Assembly: GCA_022821775.1 (NCBI GenBank)
Contig: JAJECY010000078.1
Span: 1-35,858, forward strand
Direction: 5' to 3'
DNA from: Acidobacteriota bacterium
GTDB lineage: Bacteria > Acidobacteriota > Terriglobia > Versatilivoradales > Versatilivoraceae
DNA: 35,858 nt
Below the pieces are notes generated by a model, which saw nothing but the letters and a program-made list of their open reading frames with translations, had not been told where the DNA came from and searched no databases. Made by a program: the position numbers and the translations under genes. Numbering within the stretch: the stretch's first letter is position 1; each line of letters starts with the position of its first letter. This document shows positions 1 to 7,446 of the stretch, in pieces.

Positions 1-296
1 CTCGGTACGTAGGTCCCTTCCCTCAGGTCCCGCGCCAGCTCACCCAACCAGCACTCCACTCCATACGCCTCGATGTCATTGAAGCCCTCCCCGTCAACCC
101 CGGCAGACCCACCATTTCGGCGAACCCGATCCCAGGCTTCCTGCAGAAAGTCCTCTCGCCACATCTTGTCGCACAGCGCGTGAAACCGCCGCTTGGGGTC
201 CTCCTTCGCTTTCGCATGGAGCATGGTCTGGAGTTTCCGAACCCTTTCTGACCCTGTTAGACTCTTGTCAGTGGCCACGCCCTGCCTCCTTTCCAT
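1..296 (-). CDS. Group II intron reverse transcriptase/maturase, N-terminal fragment
   Basis: The minus-strand frame from ATG at 296 encodes the first 98 residues of an intron-encoded reverse transcriptase and is open to the window edge. Recognisable segments are the N-terminal VATDKSLTGSERVRKLQ, the segment RFHALCDKMWREDFLQEAW, and the RT-0 type RRNGGSAGVDG followed by WLGELARDLREGTY. In this family these precede the polymerase fingers. A stop (TGA) lies in frame shortly upstream of the ATG, so the start is well bounded. The protein would bind its own intron RNA, help it splice and reverse-transcribe it during mobility. Whether the polymerase, maturase and any endonuclease domains are intact cannot be judged here. 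Confidence 0.85.
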   Translation of the reverse strand, partial: MERRQGVATDKSLTGSERVRKLQTMLHAKAKEDPKRRFHALCDKMWREDFLQEAWDRVRRNGGSAGVDGEGFNDIEAYGVECWLGELARDLREGTYVP

Positions 297-770
297 GCTG
301 CTCTCAACTCAGGGTCCCTTCCCTCCACCGGCGTTACCCGGCTTCCCCGGTACTACGGACCCATCCGCCACCCTGTCGGCCCGGCCTGCCCCTCGCGGGG
401 TCCCGGTTGATGTGTGCCCATCTCCGCCAGGGCTTCCCGTGTTGCCACCTTCTTCCTCTTCCATCCGTGCCAGCGCCAATACCCCGGCGGAAGCGGTTCG
501 GTGCCCATGTCGCTCTCTTCCCCATCCGCCTACGGCCTTCCCCTAAATTCAGATGGGTCGGCTTCCGCATCATCCGTTTCGAGGCCTGCTCGACGTTCAC
601 TCGCGTTCCGGCCCGCATGGTCGCTGAACCGCCCAAGGCGGCCCTTTGACACCAGAGTGCTTCAGACCATATCGTTGCCTCCATGATCCGCCCTGGCTGC
701 TACCAACCGGAGCGACAGTTGTTGGGCGGGATTCGCACCCGCTAGAAGAAGGCGCCTTTCCACGGCGCAC
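1..770 (-). mobile_element. Group II intron, 5' portion (runs off window start)
   Basis: On the minus strand an intron-like sequence begins at 770 with GTGCG, the usual 5' end of bacterial group II introns. It continues for about 470 nt of GC-rich, stem-rich, non-coding sequence (domain I type, for example the GCGGG/CCCGC hairpin near 730-745) before the maturase ORF starts at 296. The 3' half, including domains V and VI and the 3' splice site, lies outside the window. The 5' boundary rests on the GTGCG motif and on the abrupt junction with the inverted repeat at 771. The structural class is not certain, but insertion next to a stem-loop is typical of class C introns. Confidence 0.75.
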
Positions 771-864
771 TGAATTACTGGAATAACTTTGATCAGCCGC
801 TACTGAATTGCTTTGATTCAATGACGTCTCCTATCCGCTCTTTACAAGTTATTCCAGTAATTCA
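771..864. repeat. 94-bp inverted-repeat structure at the intron insertion site
   Basis: A perfect 19-bp inverted repeat, TGAATTACTGGAATAACTT at 771-789 and its reverse complement at 846-864, encloses a 56-bp loop. The left half also contains a degenerate direct repeat: TACTGGAATAACTTTGATC at about 776-794 resembles TACTGAATTGCTTTGATTC at about 800-819. The left arm ends exactly where the group II intron begins (770/771). It could be a terminator-like hairpin for the M24 gene that ends at 905 on the minus strand, the end of another mobile element, or the hairpin target of a class C intron. Confidence 0.8.
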
Positions 865-904
865 ACAACGTCCCCCATTCTACCTCCGGAATTTTGCAAA
901 AGGC

Positions 905-2149
905 TCACAGGTGAAACAAGCCTCTGGGGAACTTGTTGAGGACTTCGACTCCGTCGGCGGTCAGGTAGCAGAGATCGGCGATGGGGTTGATCAGGAGCGT
1001 CCCGCCGGGGTCTCCCAGGCAGACGTGCAGAACGAACACGTGGCCCGGCTGCAGCAACTCGCGGCTGCCGGCCAGCAGAAAGGGCCGTTCGGAATAGTCC
1101 AGCCCTTGACCATGCCCGATCCGGCCGCCCTGGATCTCATACCCGAATCTTGCCGCCGCCCGGTTGCCGATCTCAATCAATTCACCGATGGGGAGTCCGG
1201 GGCGGATGACCCTGAGCACCTCGTCCTGCACCTGCAGGTTGGCTTCCACCATTTCAGCGGCCGCCTTGTCCAATACCGGTCCGATGGTTCCCGCCCGGTC
1301 GCTCTGGATCCAGTAGCCCTTGTAGACCACGTAGGCGTTGACATTGATGTAGTCGCCGCGGTTCAGGCGCCAGTCGTGGCATTTGACCGACAGCTTGCCT
1401 GCCTTCAGATCGGTCCCGGGAGCCGTATGCATGCAGTGGTAGACGAAGTCGGCGCCCCGTCGCCTGGCCGCGGCGTCCATCTCGGCCGTGAGCTCATACC
1501 CCCACATCCCCGGCCTGGCGACTTCCTCCATGCGCTCATAGCTCGAATCGGAAATCTCCGCCGTGCGCCGCAACAAGCCGGCTTCCTCCGGGGTCTTGAA
1601 CTGCCGGAGCTCGGCCACCACGTCGGGCGCCTCCACGATTCCGGCCGGGATGTTCCGTTCCAGATCCCGATAGAGGGTGACCGGCATGGCTTCGATCCCC
1701 GCAATGGCGATCGGCTGCCCGCTGAGGCCTTCGCTCTTCAAGCGGCGGGCGATTTCGGCTCCAAAGCTGCGGGCTCCCTTGGTGGCGGCTTCTCCACCCA
1801 CACTGGAGTCGAAGGCGCGGGAGATCGCCCGAGGATCGGGAGAGCTCACCAGATGCATCTGGCCGATCCAGGACACCTCTTCGATCTGGTCCAGCATGTA
1901 CTCCACGCCGGCTACCAGCAGCGCCGCCTTGCCTCGGCTGGGGACCAGCACCATGACATCGGTGATGCGGTCCAGGTTGGACCAGTTGGTGAGATAGCCC
2001 ACGTGTCCGGTCTGGTTCCACTGGTGAATCTTGGGTGCGGAGTAGACCACCACCCCGGCCAGGTTGCGGTCTCTTGCAAACCGGCGCACCCTCTCAATCC
2101 GCCGCTCGAACTCCGAACGAGGAATCTGGTGTTCTTCCTTTTTCCACAT
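905..2149 (-). CDS. M24 (creatinase/Xaa-Pro peptidase fold) protein with degenerate metal site
   Basis: A 414-residue protein with the two-domain layout of the M24 family: a creatinase-type N-terminal domain (about residues 10-150) and a C-terminal pita-bread domain (about 180-410). Visible landmarks are the His of CMHTAPG, QSDRAGTIG and GHGQGLDYSE. Canonical M24 metallopeptidases use two Asp, one His and two Glu as metal ligands. Here the first Asp position reads NVNAY, the Glu of the usual TIEPG segment is replaced (VLHVC), and the last Glu segment reads LINPIADL. Dinuclear metal binding therefore looks unlikely. Creatinase itself is a metal-free member, so a hydrolase acting on a small C-N compound is possible; substrate unknown. 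ATG at 2149 has an AGGA-type ribosome site about 8 nt upstream. Confidence 0.85.
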   Translation of the reverse strand: MWKKEEHQIPRSEFERRIERVRRFARDRNLAGVVVYSAPKIHQWNQTGHVGYLTNWSNLDRITDVMVLVPSRGKAALLVAGVEYMLDQIEEVSWIGQMHLVSSPDPRAISRAFDSSVGGEAATKGARSFGAEIARRLKSEGLSGQPIAIAGIEAMPVTLYRDLERNIPAGIVEAPDVVAELRQFKTPEEAGLLRRTAEISDSSYERMEEVARPGMWGYELTAEMDAAARRRGADFVYHCMHTAPGTDLKAGKLSVKCHDWRLNRGDYINVNAYVVYKGYWIQSDRAGTIGPVLDKAAAEMVEANLQVQDEVLRVIRPGLPIGELIEIGNRAAARFGYEIQGGRIGHGQGLDYSERPFLLAGSRELLQPGHVFVLHVCLGDPGGTLLINPIADLCYLTADGVEVLNKFPRGLFHL

Positions 2150-2278
2150 GGCCGTTTCCTACCGGTGTAGAACTTCTTGAACTCCCCTAATCCACAGTAG
2201 TGGGAACCAAAGAGCCGAGTCGAAACAGCATTCGGCCTTGCGGCCGACGACCTGCCGGCGCGCCCCGTACCAGGCTGG

Positions 2279-2307
2279 ATATTATTACAGTCCAGGTACA
2301 CTCTCAA
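2279..2307 (-). promoter_or_regulatory. Putative sigma-70-type promoter of the M24 gene
   Basis: On the minus strand TTGAGA (2307-2302) and TAATAT (2284-2279) are separated by 17 nt. Only the M24 gene lies downstream, with its ATG at 2149, giving a leader of about 120 nt. The call rests on hexamer match and spacing alone. Confidence 0.5.
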
Positions 2308-2549
2308 CCAACGGGCCGACGCGAGGGCAGGATGATCCCACGCTACTGGAATCAGGGGAACAGGGTCGTCGAGGCACCCGAACCACGCCCGGACTCCGTG
2401 TGGGACCGCAACGGAAACGGCTCCACCACAAAAAGCACAAAAGGCACAAAACAGGCCTCCAATCTTGCCCGATCCCAGGCCGTTCCCGCCGGCAGGGTGG
2501 CCGGATGCCCAATCGCAGGGAAACTGAGCGGCAGGCAACGGGATAGCAT

Positions 2550-2570
2550 GCGGGCGGGACGCCCGCGCTC
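2550..2570. repeat. GCGGGCG/CGCCCGC hairpin motif
   Basis: A short GC-rich palindrome around GCGGGCGGGACGCCCGC in the gap between the M24 and hsp20 genes. It resembles short dispersed hairpin sequences of other GC-rich bacteria, but only one copy was noticed here. Confidence 0.35.
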
Positions 2571-2618
2571 CCGGGTGGGGCATCCTCCACACCCTAAACC
2601 GTATCTTTTCTTGATTCA

Positions 2619-2767
2619 CATCGATGCACAGGATGCACAGGATTTTTCGGGAAACGGCTGGCCTCTATTCCTGGGCATCCGCCATCCCGCATCGGGTCAT
2701 CGCCGAAGTCAGCTTCCCCTGCAGGAGCGTCCCGCCCTAGTAATCCTGTGCATCCTGTGCATCCATG
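2619..2767 (+). repeat. Palindromic dispersed repeat, copy A (149 bp)
   Basis: The 25-bp arms at 2619-2643 and 2743-2767 are inverted complements with one mismatch, and each carries a doubled GATGCACAG unit. The interior (for example GGAAACGGCTGGC and CGCATCGGGTCATCGCC) matches the interior of the copy at 7133-7282 in the opposite orientation, so both belong to one family. There is no coding capacity. This is MITE-like or REP-like non-autonomous sequence; a structured RNA is possible. Confidence 0.85.
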
Positions 2768-2937
2768 TTCAATTTTCGGTTGTCACACTCCCCAATCCAC
2801 CCCTCATCCATCCGTTTTTTGGTGTTCATTCGTGTCCATTGGTGGTTCGTCGTTTTCCTTCGTGGATATCTTACATGCCTTCGTGACCTTGCTGCCCCGT
2901 TACGGTTCACCTGAGCGCGATCGTAGCCCTGTGCAAG

Positions 2938-2969
2938 AAAAAGGGGCCTGGAAAATCCAGACCCCTTTC
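2938..2969 (-). terminator. Rho-independent terminator of hsp20
   Basis: On the minus strand, about 30 nt after the hsp20 stop, AAAGGGGTCTGG pairs with CCAGGCCCCTTT around a short AT loop and runs into TTTTTC. This is a classic stem plus T-tract. Confidence 0.8.
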
Positions 2970-3000
2970 AGAAACGGCACCTTCGCGCCAACCGGCGGAT

Positions 3001-3471
3001 TCAGGCGGTGGCTTTCAGCTTCCTGCCGCCGAGACCTTTCACCTCGATCTTCTTCGGCAGGGCCGCCGGAGCCAGGGGCGCCGTGATTTCCAGCACCCCG
3101 TTGTGGAAGGAAGCCGAGATCCTGTCCAGGTCGGTTCCCTTGGGCAAGAGCAGGGTCTGCTCATACTTGCCGTAAGAGAAACCCCGCAGGTGCCAGTCGT
3201 CCCGACTGACATCGCCCGGCTCCTTCCTCTCCACCTGCACCGTCAGCCTGCCCTCAACCACCGAAAGGTCGACGTCGCCGGGGTCCACGCCCGGCAGGGC
3301 CAGACGGTAGACATGCTGCCCGTCCCTCTCGAAGGCCTCGATCTCCGGACGAAAGGCTCTGAAGTTCGGCAAAAGCCGGATCTCCCGGTTCCAGGCATCG
3401 TTGAAGAAACGATCGACTTGCCGGTCGAAGGTGGGAAAGTCGTTAAACAGCCTTCTTGAAAGTGCTAACAT
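3001..3471 (-). CDS. Hsp20/alpha-crystallin family small heat-shock protein
   Basis: A 156-residue small heat-shock protein, an ATP-independent holdase that keeps unfolding proteins soluble in the cytoplasm. The alpha-crystallin domain spans about residues 45-145. Visible parts are the ALPGVDPGDVDLSVVEG strand pair, the RLTVQVERKE strand and the FHNGVLEITAPLA strand that carries the family's GVL motif. The C-terminal tail KKIEVKG is typical. An N-terminal extension to 3522 is open in frame, but ATG at 3471 has AGGAGG 7 nt upstream, so this start is chosen. The gene is monocistronic, with its own promoter (3542-3570) and terminator. Repeat-rich DNA follows it. Confidence 0.95.
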   Translation of the reverse strand: MLALSRRLFNDFPTFDRQVDRFFNDAWNREIRLLPNFRAFRPEIEAFERDGQHVYRLALPGVDPGDVDLSVVEGRLTVQVERKEPGDVSRDDWHLRGFSYGKYEQTLLLPKGTDLDRISASFHNGVLEITAPLAPAALPKKIEVKGLGGRKLKATA

Positions 3472-3541
3472 TTGGAAACCTCCTGAGTTTGGTTTTTGTT
3501 TCTCCGGTCCTGAATTGACCATTCAACGTCGTTCGACTGAA

Positions 3542-3570
3542 TATGTAATATCGGAGTTCCGGCCTGTCAA
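3542..3570 (-). promoter_or_regulatory. Putative promoter of hsp20
   Basis: A perfect TTGACA on the minus strand (3570-3565) is followed after 17 nt by TACATA (3547-3542). The hsp20 start codon lies about 70 nt downstream. The -10 match is only moderate. No obvious CIRCE-type repeat was seen. Confidence 0.45.
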
Positions 3571-3710
3571 AGTGCCGGGCGTTTTGATGCGGAAATTGCG
3601 GTCATTACAGCCGGGTCAATGACCTTGAACAAGCCGCAATGAGCCGCAGGGATGGATTAGCAATCTGTAGGAATCTTCGGGTAATTTCCGTCGAAACACG
3701 GAGGAGTCCA

Positions 3711-4973
3711 ATGGTGTGGAGAATGCTTCCAGCGCTGGTTGTCGCCCTAATTCTTCTGCAGCAGTCGCAGGCCGGAAACTGGCCGCAATGGAGGGGCCCC
3801 ACGCTGGACGGCATCAGCGCCGAGAAGGCCCTGCCTGTCTCCTGGGACAGGCAGACCAACATCACCTGGGAGCTGGCGCTGCCCGAATTCAGCGGTTCCA
3901 CCCCCATCATCTGGGGCGATTCGATTTTTCTGAACGTGGCCGACGGCACCGACCTCTACCTGTGGTGCGTCGACCGCGAGAAGGGTGAGGTGAGATGGAA
4001 GCGGAGCCTGGGGCAGGGGAACGTCAAGATGCGCAAGCAGAACATGTCCTCCCCTTCCCCGGTCACCGACGGCAAATCGGTCTTTGTCATGACCGGGACC
4101 GGCATCCTCAAGTCATTCACCCTTGACGGAAAGCTCCTGTGGAAGCGCGACATCCAGCAGGACTACGGAAAGTTCGGACTGAACCACGGCTACGCTTCCT
4201 CGCCGCTGCTCCACCAGGGCGACCTCTTCGTCCAGGTGCTGCATGGAATGAAGACCGACGATCCTTCCTATGTCCTGCGAGTCGACGGCGCTGACGGCAA
4301 GACCCTCTGGAAGGTGGAGCGGCCCACCGACGCCATCACGGAATCGCCCGATTCCTACACCACTCCGACCTTGGCCCCCACGGCCAAGGGTCTGGAACTG
4401 GTGATCACCGGGGGCGACAGCGCCACCGGCCATGACCTGGCCACCGGCCGGGAGCTGTGGCGGGTGAACGGCTTCAATCCCACCAACAATCCCTACTTTC
4501 GGGTGGTTGCCTCCCCGGTGGTGGCCGGTGGCCTGATCTACGTGCCCACCCGGGTGAAGCCCTTGATGGCCATTCGACCGGGCGGCCGCGGAGACGTCAG
4601 CCAAAGTCATAGGGTCTGGTCGTTCCAGAACGGCCCGGACGTCCCCACGCCGGTTTCCGACGGAACCTTTTTCTACTCCGTCAGCGACAATGGTGTGATG
4701 TGGTGCCTGGACGCCAAGAGCGGAAGGCAGGTCTGGGGCGGCGTGCGACTCAAGCCGGGGACCTACAGCTCTTCGCCGGTACTGGCCGACGGCAAGATCT
4801 ACGTGAGCAACGAGGACGGGTTGACCACCGTGGTCATGGCCGGGCCCCATTTCCGGATCCTGTCGGAAAACCCGCTGGACGACTACTGCCTGAGCTCTCC
4901 GGCCATTTCCGACGGCCAGATCTTCATCAGGACATCCGAGCGGCTGTTCTGCATCGGCCAGCGGCGGCGCTGA
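3711..4973 (+). CDS. Secreted PQQ-binding-like beta-propeller protein
   Basis: A 420-residue protein with a signal peptide (about 1-24, a hydrophobic stretch ending LLQQSQAG) and a mature start NWPQWRGP. That start is typical of the outer-membrane-protein-assembly BamB/PQQ-like propeller proteins common in Acidobacteria and Planctomycetes. Repeated propeller blades are visible as aromatic-rich units such as [35 protein letters not shown] and GRQVWGG, alternating with DG.IY/F strands. The fold suggests a periplasmic scaffold or a quinoprotein-like binding protein; no catalytic residues can be assigned. The frame is open from 3639, but ATG at 3711 has GGAGGA just upstream and places the signal peptide at the N-terminus. 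The next gene is convergent. Confidence 0.85.
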   Translation: MVWRMLPALVVALILLQQSQAGNWPQWRGPTLDGISAEKALPVSWDRQTNITWELALPEFSGSTPIIWGDSIFLNVADGTDLYLWCVDREKGEVRWKRSLGQGNVKMRKQNMSSPSPVTDGKSVFVMTGTGILKSFTLDGKLLWKRDIQQDYGKFGLNHGYASSPLLHQGDLFVQVLHGMKTDDPSYVLRVDGADGKTLWKVERPTDAITESPDSYTTPTLAPTAKGLELVITGGDSATGHDLATGRELWRVNGFNPTNNPYFRVVASPVVAGGLIYVPTRVKPLMAIRPGGRGDVSQSHRVWSFQNGPDVPTPVSDGTFFYSVSDNGVMWCLDAKSGRQVWGGVRLKPGTYSSSPVLADGKIYVSNEDGLTTVVMAGPHFRILSENPLDDYCLSSPAISDGQIFIRTSERLFCIGQRRR

Positions 4974-4986
4974 CCTCCGCGGCGGC

Positions 4987-5892
4987 TTACCCCCATCGCC
5001 TGGCGTGGGCGACGAAGTCGAAGTCCACGTACTCCTTCCAGCGCTCTATCAGACGGAGGGTGCAGGGTCCCGGTTTGCCCTCTCCGATCGGCTGCCCGTT
5101 GAAACGGGTGACCGGCATCATGCACAGCGAAGTGGAAGTCATGAAGGCCTCGTCCGCGGTGGTCGCGTGGTAGGGCTGGATATCCGTCTCCCGGACGGTC
5201 ATGCCCAGCCCGCGGGCCAACTCGATGGTGGTCAGCCGGCTCACGCCCTGCAGGATGTTTCGCTCGCTGGGGGTCAGCACCTCTCCTCGATTCACCACGA
5301 AGAAATTCCAGCCCGTACCCTCGGCCAGGTTCCCCTGGTGGTCCAGCATCAGGGGCAGGGCCTCGGGATCGATCAGCCGGGCCTCGGCGTCGGCCAGCGA
5401 AAAGTGCAGGCGGCTGCGATACTTGATCTTGGGATCGATGGTGAGCGGATGCATGTGTCGCGTGGGCGGCGTCACCACGTGCAGCCCCTTGTCATAGTAG
5501 GCCGCCTTCGCCTTCAGTCCCGGAGACAGCGGGTAGAAATACATCACGAAGGTCGACTCGGTGGGCGGCAGCACCAGCCCCATTCGGCCACGGCTCACCA
5601 GGTGCCCCACACCGCCTTCGTCGCCATCTTCCAGCGTCGGCAGATTGTCCTCCAGGAACTTCTGGGTCACCCGATCCAGCTCCTCGGTCGTCAGGCCGAA
5701 GTTCATCCTGGCCGCCTTGATGGAGCGAAGCAGGCGGTCGCGGTGCTCCGGCCAGCGAAACAGCTTGCGATGGAAGGTTCGTGCCGTCTCGATCACGGAA
5801 TCCCCAATCAGGACCGCGCTGTCGAAGATTGAAATCCTGGCCTCCTCTTCCGGAACCATTTCCCCATTGACGTAGACCAGCCTCTGCTTCAT
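4987..5892 (-). CDS. Class IV (BCAT/DAAT-fold) PLP-dependent aminotransferase
   Basis: A 301-residue fold-type IV PLP enzyme of the branched-chain/D-amino-acid aminotransferase and aminodeoxychorismate lyase superfamily. The N-terminal YVNGEMVPEEEARISIFD is typical. The PLP-binding Lys is most likely K157 in IKYRSRL, aligning with KTLNRL in relatives. The EGTGWNFFVV segment supplies the cofactor-phosphate motif, and GVSRLTTIELA matches the usual GITR segment. Substrate is not decidable from sequence: IlvE-like transamination of branched-chain amino acids is possible, but the ARHMHPL-like active-site region is atypical. ATG at 5892 has GGAGGGTGAG directly upstream. The gene is divergent from the epimerase and convergent with the propeller gene (13 nt apart). 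Confidence 0.85.
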   Translation of the reverse strand: MKQRLVYVNGEMVPEEEARISIFDSAVLIGDSVIETARTFHRKLFRWPEHRDRLLRSIKAARMNFGLTTEELDRVTQKFLEDNLPTLEDGDEGGVGHLVSRGRMGLVLPPTESTFVMYFYPLSPGLKAKAAYYDKGLHVVTPPTRHMHPLTIDPKIKYRSRLHFSLADAEARLIDPEALPLMLDHQGNLAEGTGWNFFVVNRGEVLTPSERNILQGVSRLTTIELARGLGMTVRETDIQPYHATTADEAFMTSTSLCMMPVTRFNGQPIGEGKPGPCTLRLIERWKEYVDFDFVAHARRWG

Positions 5893-6136
5893 CTCACCCT
5901 CCCATGGTCACCTTGAATTCAGCCCGAGCACTCCTGGAAAGGGAACGCCGGTCGGAGAACCGGCCGTTTCCCTGTGGAACCTCCATCGGAGATGGTAATC
6001 TTATTTCCGAGACAGGACACCGGCAATTCGCCGCTGCCGGCCCCAGTTCAGTAGCAATATTACGACAGTCCTCCGGCGGTTGCACCTGGTGTCCCGTCTT
6101 CTCAATGAGCGGGGCCGCCATCGGGAGTCCAGAACC

Positions 6137-7009
6137 ATGCGCATTCTGTTGACCGGATCCAGCGGCCGGGTAGGCCGCAACCTCCTGTTGGACGGCCTGG
6201 CCGAACGCCACCAGGTCACGGCCTTCGACTGGACACCGCCTCCGAACCGGCTGGACAACGTCCGCTACGTGGCCGGCAGCATCCTGGACCGCAAGGATCT
6301 TTCCGATGCCATGCAAGGGGCCGAGGCCTTCATCCACCTGGCGGCCATTCCCTACGACATCCCCCCCCTGCACCAGGTGTTCCGGATCAATGTGCAGGGC
6401 ACCTACCATGCCCTGGAGTTGGCGGTGGAGCATGGCGTGCGCCACTTCCTGCATGCTTCCAGTCTGATGGCTTACGGTTTCGGACGCAATGCCGAAGCGC
6501 AATACCTCCCTATTGACGAAGACCATCCGGCAGCCTCCCACGACACTTACGGAGTGGGCAAGCTCCTCACCGAAACCCTCTGCCGAGCCTTCACCGACAA
6601 GTTCGGCCTGCGCACCCTCTGCTTTCGCCTCACCCATTTCACGGCCTTTCTTCGCCCCTACGGAGACCGTTTCCCCTACGACGACGACTCGGGAATCCAG
6701 GGACTGCACGAGTACATCGAATCCCGGGACCTGGTCGGACTGCTGGAGGCGGCTCTGGTTTCGGAGCAGATTCAGCACGATGTGTTCCTGGCCTCGGGCC
6801 CCGATTCCGGCCATGTCCTTCCCACCCCGGAGGTCATTCGCAGGTATCATCCCAAGGCGGAACTGCGCTACGATCGCCTGGAACCTACATCCCCATTCAT
6901 TTCAATGGATAAGAGCCGACGGCTGTTGGGCTTCACCCCCAGCAGCAGTTGGAGGGACTACGGATTGACCGAAGAAGGACTGGTCAACCGCCCGCCCTCA
7001 CCGGAGTGA
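6137..7009 (+). CDS. NAD-dependent epimerase/dehydratase (extended SDR)
   Basis: A 290-residue extended short-chain dehydrogenase/reductase. The Rossmann nucleotide-binding loop TGSSGRVGRN follows the first beta strand MRILL. The downstream AAIP segment, the catalytic Ser in HASSLMAYG and the YGVGK active-site pair (Tyr and Lys) are all present. Such enzymes modify nucleotide sugars or related carbonyl compounds using bound NAD(P); the exact substrate is not identifiable. The frame is open from 6080, but ATG at 6137 puts the Rossmann strand at the N-terminus and has a GGGAG site upstream. The 3' end is followed by the repeat-bearing gap before the trehalose gene. Confidence 0.88.
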   Translation: MRILLTGSSGRVGRNLLLDGLAERHQVTAFDWTPPPNRLDNVRYVAGSILDRKDLSDAMQGAEAFIHLAAIPYDIPPLHQVFRINVQGTYHALELAVEHGVRHFLHASSLMAYGFGRNAEAQYLPIDEDHPAASHDTYGVGKLLTETLCRAFTDKFGLRTLCFRLTHFTAFLRPYGDRFPYDDDSGIQGLHEYIESRDLVGLLEAALVSEQIQHDVFLASGPDSGHVLPTPEVIRRYHPKAELRYDRLEPTSPFISMDKSRRLLGFTPSSSWRDYGLTEEGLVNRPPSPE

Positions 7010-7132
7010 AGCAGACAAGTTCCGCCCCCGCCCCCGCGACGGGGCGGATCATCCGAGGATGAAACAACAAATCTCCATGGCCTGTCGGGAACAAGGCCCC
7101 TGTTCCGTTGGCAGGGTTGTCTACCTGTTGAA

Positions 7133-7282
7133 CATCGATGCACAGGATGCACAGGATAAACAGGACGAGAGCTTCCTGCATCAGAGGCAAGCTCGGGCGA
7201 TGATCCGATGCGGATTTGCGGATTCCCGGCATTGGAAGCCAGCCGTTTCCTGAAAAAATCCTGTGCATCCTGTGCATCGATG
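7133..7282 (-). repeat. Palindromic dispersed repeat, copy B (150 bp)
   Basis: Perfect 25-bp inverted arms at 7133-7157 and 7258-7282 start at CATCGATG and carry two GATGCACAG units each. Read on the minus strand, the interior matches copy A at 2619-2767. Both copies lie in gaps downstream of genes. Confidence 0.85.
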
Positions 7283-7335
7283 TTTTTCTGTTGTTTCAGG
7301 CCAGGCCCCCCGCCACCCTCCCTTCTCCGGCCGCC

Positions 7336-7364
7336 TTGAAGACGGCGGCCAGTTCCAATACAAT
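7336..7364 (+). promoter_or_regulatory. Putative promoter of the trehalose gene
   Basis: TTGAAG (7336-7341), a 17-nt spacer, and TACAAT (7359-7364). The ATG of the bifunctional trehalose gene lies 83 nt downstream. Match and spacing are good for a housekeeping-type promoter. Confidence 0.5.
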
Positions 7365-7446
7365 GAGGTGACTGACCGTTCCAGCGGCGGCCTCCTCTCT
7401 CACCGCCGGCACACTCCACCGCCGTCCCCGATTCGATCACTCAACC

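Larger units (their letters stand above)
2150..3000. other. 851-bp intergenic region with repeats, no convincing gene
   Basis: The stretch between the M24 and hsp20 genes shows no ORF with protein-like composition. It holds the M24 promoter (2279-2307), a CACAAAA-rich stretch near 2428-2450, a GCGGGCG/CGCCCGC hairpin near 2550-2570, the 149-bp palindromic repeat (2619-2767), a stretch of near-repeated GTTCATTCGTGTCCATTGG type sequence (about 2823-2875), and the hsp20 terminator (2938-2969). It looks like a landing area for short repeats. Confidence 0.6.
7010..7446. other. 437-bp intergenic region with a palindromic repeat and a promoter
   Basis: No protein-like ORF. The region contains repeat copy B (7133-7282), flanked by an additional short outer inverted pair (GAAACAACA near 7060, TGTTGTTTC near 7290), and the putative promoter of the trehalose gene at 7336-7364. 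Confidence 0.6.

Noticed and set aside
771-866. Integron attC site at the intron junction
   Set aside because: The ends resemble the GTTRRRY and RYYYAAC core-site patterns only in the reverse order; no integrase or cassette genes are nearby.
821-2170. Long plus-strand ORF over the M24 gene
   Set aside because: It is antisense to a protein with clear family features and has low-complexity composition; GC-rich coding regions often give such shadows.
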